Assembly (NCBI GenBank): GCA_026122225.1
Contig: JANEZZ010003061.1
Span: forward strand, 4,712,001 to 4,776,000
Direction of reading: 5' to 3'
Length of the DNA: 64,000 bases
Source: Heloderma charlesbogerti
Taxonomy: Eukaryota > Chordata > Lepidosauria > Squamata > Helodermatidae
Part shown: piece after piece, positions 31,995 to 43,495 of the stretch
Layout of the letters: every line of letters begins with the position of its first letter
Numbering within the stretch: position 1 is the stretch's first letter
Translations under genes and position numbers: made by a program
The notes under the pieces: generated by a model
The model's database searches: none
What the model was told of the DNA's origin: nothing
What the model saw: only the letters and a program-made list of their open reading frames with translations

Positions 31995-32965
31995 CACACC
32001 TAACAGTGATGCTTCTGATAAATCACATGGTGAATGCTCCAGACATTACAGCAGGGAGGGGAAAAGTTCACCAGTGTGGAGGCATTGCTGATGTAAAGAT
32101 GTCCAATCATGTACAGGATTGCACTGGAAATTAGGGATTGCACATCAGAGGTATCAGAAAAAAAATATAATATCCCATTTTTAATATATGTGTCAAGAGT
32201 AACCGATCAAAAGCAAAGTGCATGAACCTTCAGAGAAATCAGCAGAAAAGACAATAATAAAGGAAAAGTATGGTATATCTTAAAAAATAAATGACTTTCA
32301 CTTCAGTGGTCGCAAGGGAAAATAGAAGTGAAACACAAGAAAGGAAATAATATGTCTCTTCCAAAAATGTTGGAAAAACTGAAGGTATTAGTAATCACTC
32401 CAGTAAAAGTCTTGTGTAGCTTAACATCAATGAAATGCAGAGCTCCAAAGGCTGGTGAGATTAACCCACAATATCTTGAAACAACTAGAGAAAAACATGT
32501 CTATAATACTACGATAATATTTATAATACAGCGCATTTCTCCTATATCAAACACATTAGTGGAAGTTGATTTTGCTGCTGTGGGCAGAGTTAGGGGTGTT
32601 ATTCTAGAACTGCATTGTGCCTTCAAGTGGGAGGTGGGATTTGCTTAATGGAAGTGGGGCAGGGGGAGAGCAGGTGACTTTTGTGGAAACCTCAGCAACA
32701 AAGAGGCCTGCATCGTTATAGCACAAAAAAGAAGAGGAACGTTCCAAAGATGCAAACAATGGCCACTGATTTTTAAATGTACTATTTTTAATATCATTAA
32801 GGCCTACAGGCCATTTTACAGGGAATTCTAGAATGACCGCTAAGAATTATGTAGCCTTATGATGTCATCATGTTCACTACATAATCCCTGATCGGCTGGG
32901 ATCACATAGTAAAGAAGCTTCTATCCCAGGGGAAAATGGAGCTGATTGCAGGTATTATTGCCCAT

Positions 32966-33214
32966 CAGGGCTGATCGAAGACACTTTGCTGCCTGACACA
33001 GAGCAGCCAATGGTGTCCCCACCCTCCCAAGTCAAGGTGAATAGAACCCAAAGTTAACTGAGTTAAAATGCCATAAGCATCTCTCTCCCTCCATGGCAAC
33101 AGAAATACAATAACAACAAGGTAAATAACTAAAAATTTGCTGCCCATTTATGACACCCAAAATTTGCTGCCTGAGGCGACTGCCTCACTCTGCCTCATGG
33201 TTGGGCCAACCCTG
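32966..33214. mobile_element. Short hAT-like element, 249 bp
   Basis: It starts CAGGGCTGATCGAAGACA and ends GGTTGGGCCAACCCTG. TTGCCCAT stands before and TTACCCTT after (6 of 8). The GACACTTTGCTGCCTG block is close to the reverse of GGCAGCAGAATGTCTTGG in the element at 42180-43177. The stretches 31995-32965 and 33215-34081 hold nothing else that I recognise. Confidence 0.6.
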
Positions 33215-34081
33215 TTACCCTTAACATATGCAAAAGGGAAGGAGCATTCTCAGAGGTAGGGATTTGTTGAGTAATATTCTGGGGACCCTAAAAGTGCTTA
33301 TTTTTGCCCCTAAACCCAAAATGGGTAAACATTTTGCACAGTCCTAATGCCTACATTTATAAAAATCCTTTGCAGAGGATTGCATACTGATGGCATTAGT
33401 TGATGAGTGAGAGCAATTCACGTTTGATTTTGTTGCGTATTCAGGTAAACATGGCCCACTGGATCTCTTCGTCTTACAAATATTGTTCATTTTGACGTAT
33501 ATTTAAACATGTTAATTTAATTTTTAAAAACCCTCTGTATTCCTCATGGATTCTGAATGCCAGGATTGTGTGTGGGGTAATCATTACCCTCTAAAGTAAT
33601 GATTTGGCTGTATGGATGTACTCCCCACTGATAATGGATCATTTAATTAATAGACAAGATAGGAGTTTTCCACTAACCAAATGAATAAATCACTACATCA
33701 CTTTTATTAGACAGGTAGTGCCATTGTATGCATGTTTACTCAGTAGTAAGACCCACTGTGTTCAACGGGACTTACTCCCTGGTAAGTGGGTAATGCAGCC
33801 TTCCCCAATCTGTTGCCTTCCACAAGCATTGGACTATGAATCCCACCATCCCCAGGTGGCATGGCCCATAGCCATGCAAGCTGGACGATGATGGGAGCTG
33901 TAGTTCAGCACACATGGATGACACCAGGTCAGGGAAGGCTGGGATATAGGATTACAGCCCTAATTGCTGTGATGAGACTGTTGTGATAAAAGACCAAAGT
34001 TTGGTTCATTTTGAGGTCCCCTTTTTTGGGGGGGGGGGAAATTACCTACCATAATTAAAGAAAGCCAGTGACATTCATTAC

Positions 34082-34322
34082 CTGAAGCATCTGGATGGAA
34101 AAGTGCAGGAGAACTGGTGATTGGCCCTTGCGGATGGATGCAGCTTGTTGAAGACCTCTGACTTGCAATCAAAATCCTGCTTTTTGCAGATGGTAACCTG
34201 GAAACTGCACCCAGTCCTAACTGGGGCTTCAGTATCATTGCAGAGCGATAAAAGCTTGGAGGCACCTCGTAGTGAGTATATGTTGGAGGGCAAAATTCTT
34301 CTTTCACAGGCCTTTCCCCAAC
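34082..34322 (-). CDS. MTUS2: MTUS2 coding exon, 241 bp (second coding exon here)
   Basis: On the minus strand, TTTTCATAG precedes 34322 as acceptor, and the donor TCAG|GTAATG follows 34082. The exon begins in phase 0 directly after the EKFLQE end of the large exon. It encodes [20 protein letters not shown], then [20 protein letters not shown] and [20 protein letters not shown], and ends PDAS with one base over (phase 1), which fits the start of the exon at 12727. The LKPQLGLG...[16 protein letters not shown] block is a family hallmark of MTUS2. In published work on human TIP150 the EB1-binding part is mapped to this general region. No stop or shift is seen. Two apparently longer frames here only run on into intron. 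Confidence 0.94.
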
Positions 34323-36002
34323 CTATGAAAATATAAATGCAAGAACGTTACTTCAAAAGAGGTATTCTGAGATACAAACTATATGTGCATGTACATTGTT
34401 TTAATACAGTGCTATGCACAAAAAAAAAACCCTTCCATATTTTTTTCAACCCTTCTCATTCAATTTGATTAAAAGAAATTGCTTTCAGAAATAAATTCAA
34501 ATTAGAAGAACGTTCCAGAGAAATTCTCAAAGATGGGGTTGGGGGTTCTTGTGCTTATCCTAGTTATGAGGTAGCTGACAAGAGTATCTGTGTGTCCTGT
34601 CTTTCTTTGTAAAATTGTCTCTCGTGGTCTGCAGCCTCCCCAGCTTCCCACAAATCAATTGAAGCATAGGGGAAGATGTCATAAGGTAACTCTGCCCTCA
34701 TGTGACTTTTTCAGATCCAGAAGTGCGGGAAACCAAGGAGGCAGCATAGTGATGGAGAGAGGTGTAATAAAGAGTTGGGAAGCCCTCAGTCATCTTGCAG
34801 TGACAAGGTAGCTCAAAAGTACTACCAAATGAAATTCAAAAGAAATTCTACAACACCCTAAGAATGAGGCAGAAAAATGGATGCCTCTTTCATGGGGAAA
34901 GAAAAGTTTTGGGAAATGGAAGGATGGATTTTGGCACAGCACTAGCTCCACCTCTTCTCTGGAGCTGGGAACAATACTGCCCCCCACCCTGCTACAGGGC
35001 TTTCAGCGAAGGAATGGTATTATATGCATCTGCATTAGAGATGTTAGAGACAGTAGCCTTCCCAATTTCTCTGCTCACAAATAGGACAGAGAATTTCGAG
35101 AGGCGATTTGTGCACAGCTTTGGTTTACAAGGTCTGAGGTTAACATTTCCCAGCATGACTGTTGGTTTCATATCAGTGCAGAGCTGAAAAATGATGTGGT
35201 CTCTGTGAAAACCTTACAGACTGACCTAATACACTAATGTTCATGGGAGAACATTAAATAATAGCATTCCATTTTCATTTCTTGAAGTTTCTTTGGCAGA
35301 ATACCTGGAAAGTTAACCAACTAAAGCCCTATGCAGGCATGTATCTGCTTGCGTGTAGGGCTGAATGTGGGTACTCACGTAAGGCCCACCCCCCTGTGTT
35401 CCTGGCTCCTGGCTACATTGAACACAATTTTTTTTTAAGGGCTCTGTAAGGGACCTGCCCTATTATCAGGGTTTACCACAAGAGCTCTGTAAGCATGTTC
35501 AGCTGAATGAACTTTATAAACCTTCACACTCAATGTGAGAAGGTCTAACTGGCAGCCAGGTGTGTGGGGATGTTGAGGATGGGGCTTAAATGCAAGCCCA
35601 CATTCCCCACTTCAGTGCAGCTTTACATGTAACCAGGCAAACACCTGCATAGGGCTGGAGCAATTCCATCAATGGGGGCGGGGGAGTTTCCATGGTAGGC
35701 AGACTGCCACATCCAAAGCCCAGCCAGATTGCTGCAGTCAGGGTGGAACATTAGAGTGGGGGGCAGAAATGTCTTTCTTTCTTTCTTTCTTTCTTTCCTG
35801 TTTTTCTGAATTAACAATGCCAGCTCTAAGGCTAACATAGTTTAGGACGTGTGCGCATGTGGAACAAGAGGGATTTGGATCCAAGGCTGTGCCCAATCTG
35901 GCTCTGACATCCCCCCTCTTCCTCCACCCCACACACAATACATATCTGGTGGTGGAGCTTTCTGCTGGTGTACCAGAGGTCCTCTGGGAGCATAAGTAGC
36001 TT
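34323..36002. other. Unassigned intron sequence with (CTTT)n
   Basis: A (CTTT)n tract lies at about 35773-35799. About 34858-34975 resembles 49600-49735 (GGCAGAAAAATGGATGCCTC and TTTTGGCACAGCAC), so it is a dispersed repeat of unknown type. No exon recognised. Confidence 0.45.
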
Positions 36003-36175
36003 CAGCTGCAATCCTATAGACACTTACTTGGGAATAAGCCCTATTGGACACACTGGGATTTACTTCTGAGGAAAAAGGCATAAGGTGGCACTGTGAAACT
36101 GCAATCCTATACTCACTTACCTGACAGTAAGTGTGTATACGATTGCAAGTCCCATTGAACTCAGTGCTGTTTAGT
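36003..36175. repeat. Fold-back-type dispersed repeat
   Basis: TGCAATCCTATAGACACTTA ... ATACTCACTTACCTGACAG repeats a common squamate unit in which CTTACTTGGGAATAAGCCC and its complements alternate. The BovB copy starts in it at about 36176. Confidence 0.55.
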
Positions 36176-37136
36176 TTCGAGTATGGAACAACCGAGTGGT
36201 TCAAAATTGGGAAAGGAGTACGACAAGGCTGCATATTGTCACCCTGCTTATTTAACTTATATGCAGAGTACATCATGAGAAATGCCGGGTTGGATGAATC
36301 AGAGGTTGGAATTAAGATTGCCGGGAGAATTATCAACAACCTCCGATATGCAGACGATACCACCCTAATGGCAGAAAGCGAAGAGGATCTCAAGAGCCTC
36401 TTGTTGAGGGTGAAAGAGGAGAGTGCAAAAGCTGGTTTGAAACTCAACATTAAAAAAACGAAGATCATGGCATCTGGCCCCATCACTTCCTGGCATATAG
36501 AAGGGGAAGAAATGGAAGCAGTGACAGATTTTACTTTCTTGGGCTCCAAGATCACCGCAGACGGTGACTGTAGCCATGAAATTAAAAGACACTTGCTCCT
36601 TGGGAGGAAAGCTATGGCCAACCTAGACAGCATAGTAAGAAGCAGAGACATCACCTTGCTGACAAAGGTCCGTCTAATCAAAGCTATGGTTTTCCCAGTA
36701 GTAATGTATGGCTGTGAGAGCTGGACTATAAGGAAGGCTGAGCGCCGAAGAATTGATGCTTTCGAACTGTGGTGCTGGAGAAGACTCTTACGAGTCCCCT
36801 GGACTGCAAGGAGGTCAAATCAGTCCATCCTAAAGGAAATCAACCCTGACTGCTCATTGGAAGGACAGATAATGAAGCTGAAGCTCCAATATTTTGGCCG
36901 CCTAATGCGAAGAGAAAACTCCCTGGAAAAGACCCTGATGCTGGGAAAGACTGAAGGCAAAAGGAGAAGGGGACGGCAGAGGATGAGATGGCTAGATAGC
37001 ATCACGGATGCAATGAATATGAACTTGAGCACGCTCCGGGAGAGAACGCAGGACAGGAAGGCCTGGCGTGCTATGGTCCATGGGGTCACGAAGAGTCGGA
37101 CACGACTGAACGACTGAACAACAACAACAACAACAA
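36176..37136 (+). mobile_element. BovB (RTE) LINE, 5'-truncated, open C-terminal frame
   Basis: From about 36180 to the stop after 37114 the plus strand is one open frame: EYGTTEWFKIGKGVRQGCIL, then SPCLFNLYAEYIMRN, then NNLRYADDTTLMAES, with the YADD catalytic motif of reverse transcriptase. It ends GVTKSRTRLND. The tail is the (ACAACA)n repeat at 37118-37136. The N-terminal endonuclease and the first part of the reverse transcriptase are absent, so it cannot move on its own. The frame's ATG at 36131 lies in flanking repeat and is not the native start. Confidence 0.95.
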
Positions 37137-37920
37137 AAGATTTTAGGATTGCATTGTTAAGGAAATTTTAACCAACTTTGTTCTGTAAAGTAACTTTACA
37201 GAAGCCTACTCTTAAATGAGCTTGTTGGCCATTGTTTAATGGAGATGTTTAATAAAGTATTTAGTGCAAACCAACTGGACAATGATATACTGGATGAATC
37301 AAAACATTATGAGAAATGAATTAAAAAGTGACATGTAGTTGTAATGTAAATTTCCATGTATAGATGTAGACAAAAGAATTAATTCTGTATATGTTGTCCT
37401 GGATGAATCTGTAGTTATATGAATGACTATTGAATGCTTCCTTGCCCCACCCCAACCAAGCCACAATAAAAAATATTTTTTCTATAATTTTTTTAATGGA
37501 AATTACTACAGTACTTGATATCCAGTCTGTAATTTATGTGTGTAATAGTACTACCATAAATACATTACCTGGAAGAAAGATCCATTGATTTCAGCCATAC
37601 TTATATCCACCAAGTAATGGGCTCAATCTAGCCAAAGTTAAGCACTTTTACACTCCATTAGTTTCAGTGTCAGAATCAAACATGAACCTAAATCTCTGCC
37701 ATAAAGTCAATGGGATGTGTAAAGAAGTACTTAACTCTGGCTTAATTGTACCCAGTGTATTTATCAACATTATTTTAGTGGTGGTACTGAATTCATACAA
37801 TCAAACTGATCCCTCATTTGACATTAAGGCTGCATTTCTAAGCCCACTTGTTTGCCAAAGCCTATCAGACCTGGCACCTGTGAAGCTCCGACTTATTCTT
37901 ATTCTTATTATTTCTTAATT
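37137..37920. other. Unassigned intron sequence, AT-rich
   Basis: No exon or known element recognised. The stretch 37660-37740 includes SINE-like short runs without a promoter. Confidence 0.4.
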
Positions 37921-38165
37921 GTCTTTCTCTTAAAAAAAAGACTCAAGGTGACTTACAGCAAAATTATTAAAACATTAAAAATATATAATAGCTAGAAACC
38001 CATGTCCATTAAAATAAAACAAAACATGATGAAATAGCTAAAACATCAGGACAGAATGAAAAGCTTATCATATATCTTCAAATGCCTGGGAGCAGAAGCA
38101 AGTCTTGACCTGGTGCCAAAAAGATGACAATGTTGAGGCCAGGCAGATTTCACTGGGAAGAGTTT
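37921..38165 (-). mobile_element. LINE 3' region
   Basis: AAGACTCAAGGTGACTTACA, AGCAAGTCTTGACCTGGTGC, CAGGCAGATTTCACTGGGAA and GAGTTTTCCACAGTCGCGGG form the reverse complement of the LINE 3' region also seen at 3246 and 22756. No frame remains. Confidence 0.65.
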
Positions 38166-38199
38166 TCCACAGTCGCGGGTTGTGGCAAGACACCATAGG

Positions 38200-38595
38200 A
38201 CAGTCAGGTTAGGTGCCCTACTTTACAGAGGACAGTCCTCTGTTTTGGAGAGCTGGCAGAGGACAGCCCTCTATTTGAAGGGCTGTCTGGTCCAAGTCAA
38301 ATTTAAAGTCAAAGAACCATAAAGAGGGAGAGCAGGGAGGGGCCATAAGTTGCCCATCAACATTTAGCAGCTGGATACCAGAGTGGGCAGGAACACACGT
38401 CACCTGCTTGGTCTTCTCCACGATGGTGAAATGTATTGTATTTTAATTAAATTATTGTTATTAATTCTAAATTTGCACCTATGCATATAAATTTGCATAT
38501 GCAAATGACATGCAAATTAGTGTCCTCCTTTACTCTCATTTTTGGTAATGAAATTCCTCTTTTGGGGCGATGTGTATGTAGCCACCCTATGAGGC
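38200..38595. mobile_element. Unclassified repeat R390, copy 5 (uninterrupted)
   Basis: It runs from TTAGGTGCCCTACTTTACAG to ATGTAGCCACCCTA. It includes GGAGAGCTGGCAGAGGACAG, the site that in copy 1 is split by a hAT element, and the octamer palindrome at 38494-38509 (TTTGCATATGCAAA). It is the best reference copy in the window. Confidence 0.65.
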
Positions 38596-39076
38596 AGTGG
38601 CAGGTCTCCTTGTTCACAACAGTGTGGAAGCCTGACCCAGAGCTTTTATAGGAGTCAGGGAGTGTCACCTGACCTGCTCTGGCCTACTGGGGTGAGGATG
38701 CTTCCTTGGCTGGCAGTAGTCCTTTCCTTTAACTAGAGTACAGCGACCCCTGAACGTGCAGAGAGATCTTACTGGCTTCTTAGTAACAACAGCAAGATTC
38801 TGGTCAGCATATTAGTGGAAATGTATACATCCTCCATAAAAGGATGGTTTGCTGAAGCTGGAAACGGACAGTTATAGATAAATATTGATCCAGATTAAAG
38901 CTTATATATAACTGAACTACAATAATAAATTATCTGAAAAGTGGTTTTTATTTATAATATACATTGACAAGAAGGGGGGAAATGTGCAAACCCCCCAGAG
39001 AGTGAAAGCTCTGTCTTTATTTTGTAAAGTTAGTACTGAGACTTTATAAGACATGGATAAAAGGCTAGAAGCTTAA

Positions 39077-39299
39077 GGGCACAATCCTATGCATGTTTAG
39101 ACTATGCATGTTTAGACCCAGCATAGCTGGCTGGGGCATGCTGGGAGGTATAGGACTTTTTTCTGTCTAAACAGGCATAGCTGGCTGGGGCATGCTGGGA
39201 GGTGTAGGACTTTTTTCTGTCTAAACAGGCATAGCTGGCTGGGGCATGCTGGGAGGTGTAGGACTTTTTTTCTGTCTAAACATGTGTAGGATTGTGCCC
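39077..39299. mobile_element. TTAA-type short DNA element with three tandem units
   Basis: It starts GGGCACAATCCTATGCATG after TTAA (39073-39076) and ends TGTGTAGGATTGTGCCC before TAAG. The ends are inverted repeats of GGGCACAATCCTA. Between them a 57-bp unit (GGCATAGCTGGCTGGGGCAT, GCTGGGAGGTGTAGGACTT) is repeated about three times. One-unit relatives lie at 49746-49879 and 54484-54553. Confidence 0.8.
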
Positions 39300-39354
39300 T
39301 AAGGGTATTGAGCAATGGGAGTGTCTTCATGCTTGAAAGTTTGAGTATCAATGT

Positions 39355-39420
39355 GATGGGGGAAAAGGCATGGGGCCAAAATACAAAATGGAAAAAAAAT
39401 ACCAGCATAATGTAGTTTAA
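39355..39420. mobile_element. Charlie-like hAT element, part 1 of 3
   Basis: AAGGCATGGGGCCAAAATAC and AAAATACCAGCATAATGTAG match the left body of 29446-29807. It stops at TTAA where the next element is inserted, and resumes at 39853. The left terminus is not kept. Confidence 0.6.
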
Positions 39421-39852
39421 GGGTGCAATCCTATGGGGATAGTCGGCCACCTCCCAACTCAGAGGCGGCTGACTATCCAATGTAGGTCAGCCAGAGCACA
39501 GAGGGGATCTTCTCCTCTGTGTTCTGGCTGCCTTGCATTTGTGGCTAGATGGCTGATTTCGGCAGTCTAACTGGGGTGCCAAGGAGCGGGAGGGGGGAGG
39601 CTGCACGGCGCATAGGAAGCGTCATACCAGTGTTTCCGTAGTCCCCTCCCCCAGAAATGCCCCCTTTCCCCCTGGTCTGTGCTGCTCTTCCAAGTGCAGA
39701 GCCAGGGATGAACCATGCCTCCTACGGGGGAGGGGGAGGGGAGTCGGATTTCTGGGAACCAAGTTCAGAGCGCTGGCTTGGAGCTCAGTTCCCATAACCT
39801 AAAAAATCCTATGACCAACTAGATGCTGTCTAGTGGCGATAGGATTGTGCCC
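39421..39852. mobile_element. TTAA-type short DNA element, 432 bp
   Basis: It starts GGGTGCAATCCTATGGGGAT after TTAA and ends GGCGATAGGATTGTGCCC before TAAG. Two halves are related by inversion: CAACTCAGAGGCGGCTGACT near the left, and AGCTCAGTTCCCATAACC near the right, as in 15192-15463 and 58074-58531. It lies inside a Charlie-like element. No frame. Confidence 0.75.
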
Positions 39853-39960
39853 TAAGACTCTTACTGTCAGTAACTAAACCGTAGGAGAGGCATTTCAACC
39901 TTTTAGAATGGGGAAAAACTACACAAAAGCTAGGAGACCACCAAAGCATTGGTCATTAGA
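39853..39960. mobile_element. Charlie-like hAT element, part 2 of 3
   Basis: ACTCTTACTGTCAGTAACTA, AGAATGGGGAAAAACTACAC and GAGACCACCAAAGCATTGGT match 29580-29690. It is interrupted on the left by the TTAA element and on the right by CR1. Confidence 0.75.
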
Positions 39961-41801
39961 GAGAAAGGGGCAAGGCCACGGGAAAAAAACAACAACAACA
40001 AAAAGGCTTTCTTCAGCTACGTGCATAGTAAAAGGCAGAGGAAAGAAATGGTGGTTCAGCTATTAAATAAGGATGGAAAAATGATAACAGATGACAAAGA
40101 AAAGGCAGAGGTGCTCAATTCCTACTTTGGCTCAGTCTTCTCCCAAAAGAAGGTCTATGACCCCCCTGGCAAAGGCGAAGTACAGGCTGAAGGGGCAGGA
40201 TTGCAGCTTGAGATCGACAGGCATATGGTCAAGGAACACATCATTACTTTGAATGAGTTCAAATCTCCAGGGCCAGATGAACTGCATCCTAGAGTCATAA
40301 AGGAACTGGCAGAAGAACTCTCAGAACCGCTGTCTATTCTCTTTGAGAAATCATGGAGGACGGGGGAAGTGCCAGATGACTGGAGGAGGGCTAACGTTGT
40401 CCCTATCTTCAAAAAGGGTAAAAAGGAGGAACCTGGGAACTACAGACCAGTCAGTCTGACATCAATCCCTGGGAAAATTCTGGAGCAGATCATAAAGCAA
40501 TCCATCTGGAAGCACCTTGACAACAATGCCGTGATTACTCGAAGCCAACATGGATTTGTCAAAAACAAGTCCTGCCAGACAAATCTGATCTCATTTTTTG
40601 ATCAAGTCACCTCCCTTGTAGACCGTGGGAATGCTGTAGACATCATATACCTCGACTTCAGCAAAGCTTTCGACAAAGTGCCCCATGATATCCTGATGAG
40701 CAAACTAGCTCGAAGTGGGCTAGATGAAACAACGATCCAGTGGATCCACAGTTGGCTACAGAATTGGACTCAAAGAGTGCTTATCAATGGGACCTTCTCA
40801 AGCTGGGGAGAGGTAACGAGTGGGGTACCGCAGGGCTCAGTCCTGGGCCCAGTGCTCTTCAACATTTGTATTAATGACTTGGAGGAGGAGGTGCAGGGAA
40901 TGCTGATCACATTTGCAGATGACACAAAATTGGGCGGGATAGCTAATACTTTGGAAGACAGAAACAAAATTCAAAGTGATCTGGATAGACTGGAGCGCTG
41001 GGCAGAAAACAACAGAATGGCATTTAATAGGGACAAATGCCAAGTTCTGCACCTAGGAAAAAGAAACCAAATGCACAGTTACAAGATGGGGGATACGTGG
41101 CTCAACCACACTACGAGTGAGAAGGATCTTGGAATTGTTGTCGATCACAAGCTGAATATGAGCCAACAATGTGATGTGGCTGCAAAAAAGGCCAATGCTA
41201 TTTTGGGGTGCATTAATAGAAGCATCGTTTCCAAATCCCGGGAAGTACTAGTTCCCCTCTACTCAGCACTGGTTAGGCCTCATCTGGAGTACTGTGTCCA
41301 GTTCTGGGCACCACACTTTAAGAAGGATGCAGACAAACTGGAGAGGGTTCAGAGGAGGGCAACAAAGATGATCAGGGGACTGGAAACAAAGCCCTATGAA
41401 GAGAGACTGCAAGAACTGGGCATGTTTAGCCTTGAGAAGAGAAGACTGAGGGGAGATATGATAGCACTCTTCAAGTACTTGAAAGGTTGTCACAGAGAAG
41501 AAGGCCAGGATCTCTTCTTGATCATCCCAGAGTGCAGGACACGGAATAATGGGCTCAAGTTACAGGAAGCCAGATTCCAGCTGAACATCAGGAAAAACGT
41601 CCTGAGTGTCAGAGCAATACGACAATGGAACCAATTACCTGGGGAGGTGGTGGGCTCTCCCACACTGGAGGCCTTCAAGACGAGGCTGGACAGCCATTTG
41701 TCAGGGATGCTCAGGGATTCCTGCATTGAGCAGGGGGTTGGACTCGATGGCCTTGTAGGCCCCTTCCAACCCTACTATTCTATGATTCTATGATTCTATG
41801 A
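39961..41801 (+). mobile_element. CR1 LINE, 5'-truncated, with open reverse transcriptase
   Basis: One open frame of about 600 codons runs from near 39985 to 41793. It reads FFSYVHSKRQRKEMV, then NYRPVSLTSIPGKILEQII, then DFSKAFDKVPHDILMSKL, GVPQGSVLGPVLFNICIND and TFADDTKLGG. These are the reverse transcriptase blocks in order, with FADD as the catalytic motif. The end is GLDGLVGPFQPYYSMIL, then the CR1 3' repeat of ATTCTATG units at 41773-41801. The endonuclease domain is missing, so it cannot move on its own. The first ATG at 39949 lies in flanking sequence. It is inserted into a Charlie-like element. Confidence 0.96.
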
Positions 41802-41878
41802 AAAGGGCATGGCCTTCTGGGGAACCCCAGAGGGCCAGATTTGGTTCCCAGGCCTGAAGTTCCCCACCTCTGAATAAC
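41802..41878. mobile_element. Charlie-like hAT element, part 3 of 3
   Basis: AAGGGCATGGCCTTCTGGGG, CCCAGAGGGCCAGATTTGG and TGAAGTTCCCCACCTCTG match the right end of 29446-29807. It restores the terminus after the CR1 insertion. Confidence 0.8.
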
Positions 41879-42102
41879 AGTATGGAGACTGTGAGAAAGA
41901 GAGAGGGCGAGATGAGCTAACATGCTGTTTGGACTTTCATATTGTCCCACCACATAGTTACAACCTGGACGTGTCCTGCAGGTAGCTATTGGAAGGCAAG
42001 AGGATCTTTTTTGTAAGCCACCTTTTGAACACTTGTGAAAAGACAAGGCAGACATTTACAAAAACAAATGAGAAAAATGAACAAAAAGGTATTTAGGAAC
42101 GA

Positions 42103-42142
42103 GATAGGCCCCTTCCAACCCTACTATTCTATGATTCTGTGA
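42103..42142 (+). mobile_element. CR1 3' tail fragment
   Basis: TAGGCCCCTTCCAACCCTAC then TATTCTATGATTCTGTGA is the last 40 bases of a CR1, cut off just before the 3' repeats. Confidence 0.85.
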
Positions 42143-42179
42143 AAACAGGAGTGCTGGCCAATGTTTTGTTTAAGAAGGT

Positions 42180-43177
42180 CAGGGCCAGCCCTATCTTCAG
42201 GTGGAGGTGGTTGTCTCAAGTGGCACATTTTGTATGGTATGCAAGGAGAGGAAATTGCTATTTAATTTGATATTATTATATTTTTACTGCCAGGTAGGGG
42301 TGTACGAATTACCCCGTTCCAGTGGGGCTGTCCACTGGGGGGGGGGGAGGCGATCCGTCCCTCCCCCCTGGAATCCTCCCTGGCCGGCTCCGCTCCACTG
42401 TGAGCCCATGGAACCGCCAGCCGGGCCCGCCCACAGCCGGACTTCCATCCGCTGCCAGGCTGCGGCTGCAAATGGCAGCTGCCATAGCGGCCACCATTTG
42501 CGTCTCTGCATTGGCCATGATAGGCTGTGTATATATGTATGTAGCCTATCACAGCAAAGAGTAGGGACGCAAATGGCACCCACTACACCATTTGCGTCCC
42601 TGCTCTTTTCGTGACAGGCTACATAAATATATACGTAGCTTATTACGGCTAATGCAGGGACGCAAATGGCGTAGTGGCCGCCATTTGCATCCCTGCGTTA
42701 GCCGTGATAGGCTACGAATATATTTACGTAGGCTATCACAGCAAAAGGCAGGGACGCAAATGGCATAGCGGACACTATTTGCGTCCCTGCTCTTTGCCGT
42801 GATAGGCTAAAGTAGGGCTAAAGTAGGGAGGCAAATGGCTGCCACAGACTGGGGCAGCCATTCGTGGCCACAGACCGGGGCAGCAGACAGACCAGACGGC
42901 TGACAAAAGGTAGGGTCTGTCCTGGGGAAATTTCGCATGGTGGCGGGGGGGGGGGTGCACTCCATTCCACCATGGACTCTGGGGGGCCTCATCCGGCCTC
43001 ATTGGAGTCCATGGTGGAATTCTCTAACATCCCTACTGCCAGGGATAGAGAGAGGCAATTTGTGGGATTCTGCCTCATGTGCTAAAATAACTTGGCTACT
43101 TTGAGGTACTATGACTTGGGGGGGGGGGGGCATTTGCTGCTCTGCCCCAGGCAGCAGAATGTCTTGGGCTAGCCCTG
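42180..43177. mobile_element. hAT-like element with an inserted hairpin-chain element
   Basis: It starts CAGGGCCAGCCCTATC and ends TTGGGCTAGCCCTG. AAGAAGGT stands before and AAGAATGT after (7 of 8). Without the inserted 42295-43035 it is about 257 bp. Its right part (GCAGCAGAATGTCTTGG) resembles 32966-33214. Confidence 0.8.
42295..43035. mobile_element. Hairpin-chain hAT element, 741 bp, nested
   Basis: It starts TAGGGGTGTACGAATTACCC and ends TTCTCTAACATCCCTA. CTGCCAGG is duplicated exactly at 42287-42294 and 43036-43043. Palindromes lie at about 42512-42555, 42609-42648 and 42699-42742, and half of one at 42797-42812. They are more mutated than in other copies (for example CTGTGTATATATGTATGTAG). 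The TTTGCGTCCCTGC and GCAGGGACGCAAA arms are kept. Confidence 0.92.
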
Positions 43178-43280
43178 AAGAATGTTACCTACCATTCAAT
43201 TTGCTAAGACACACTTCATCTCTTAGTAAGCACTGGAAGCCAGTAGGTGCTGAATTCCTACTTAAACTATAAATTAGCAC

Positions 43281-43495
43281 TCAGCAAATAATTCTGGAAA
43301 AGACCCTGATGCTGGGAAAGACTGAAGGCAAAAGGAGAAGGGGACAGCAGAGGATGAGATGGCTAGATAGCATCACTGATGCAATGAATATGAACTTGAG
43401 CACGCTCCAGGAGAGAGCGCAGGACAGGAAGGCCTGGCGTGCTATGGTCCAGGGGGTCACGAAGAGTCGGACACGACTGAACGACTGAACAACAA
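43281..43495 (+). mobile_element. BovB LINE 3' end fragment
   Basis: ATTCTGGAAAAGACCCTGAT to GAGTCGGACACGACTGAAC matches the last 60 codons of the copy at 36176-37136, and ends in the AACAACAAAAATA tail. It is a strongly 5'-truncated insertion. Confidence 0.93.
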
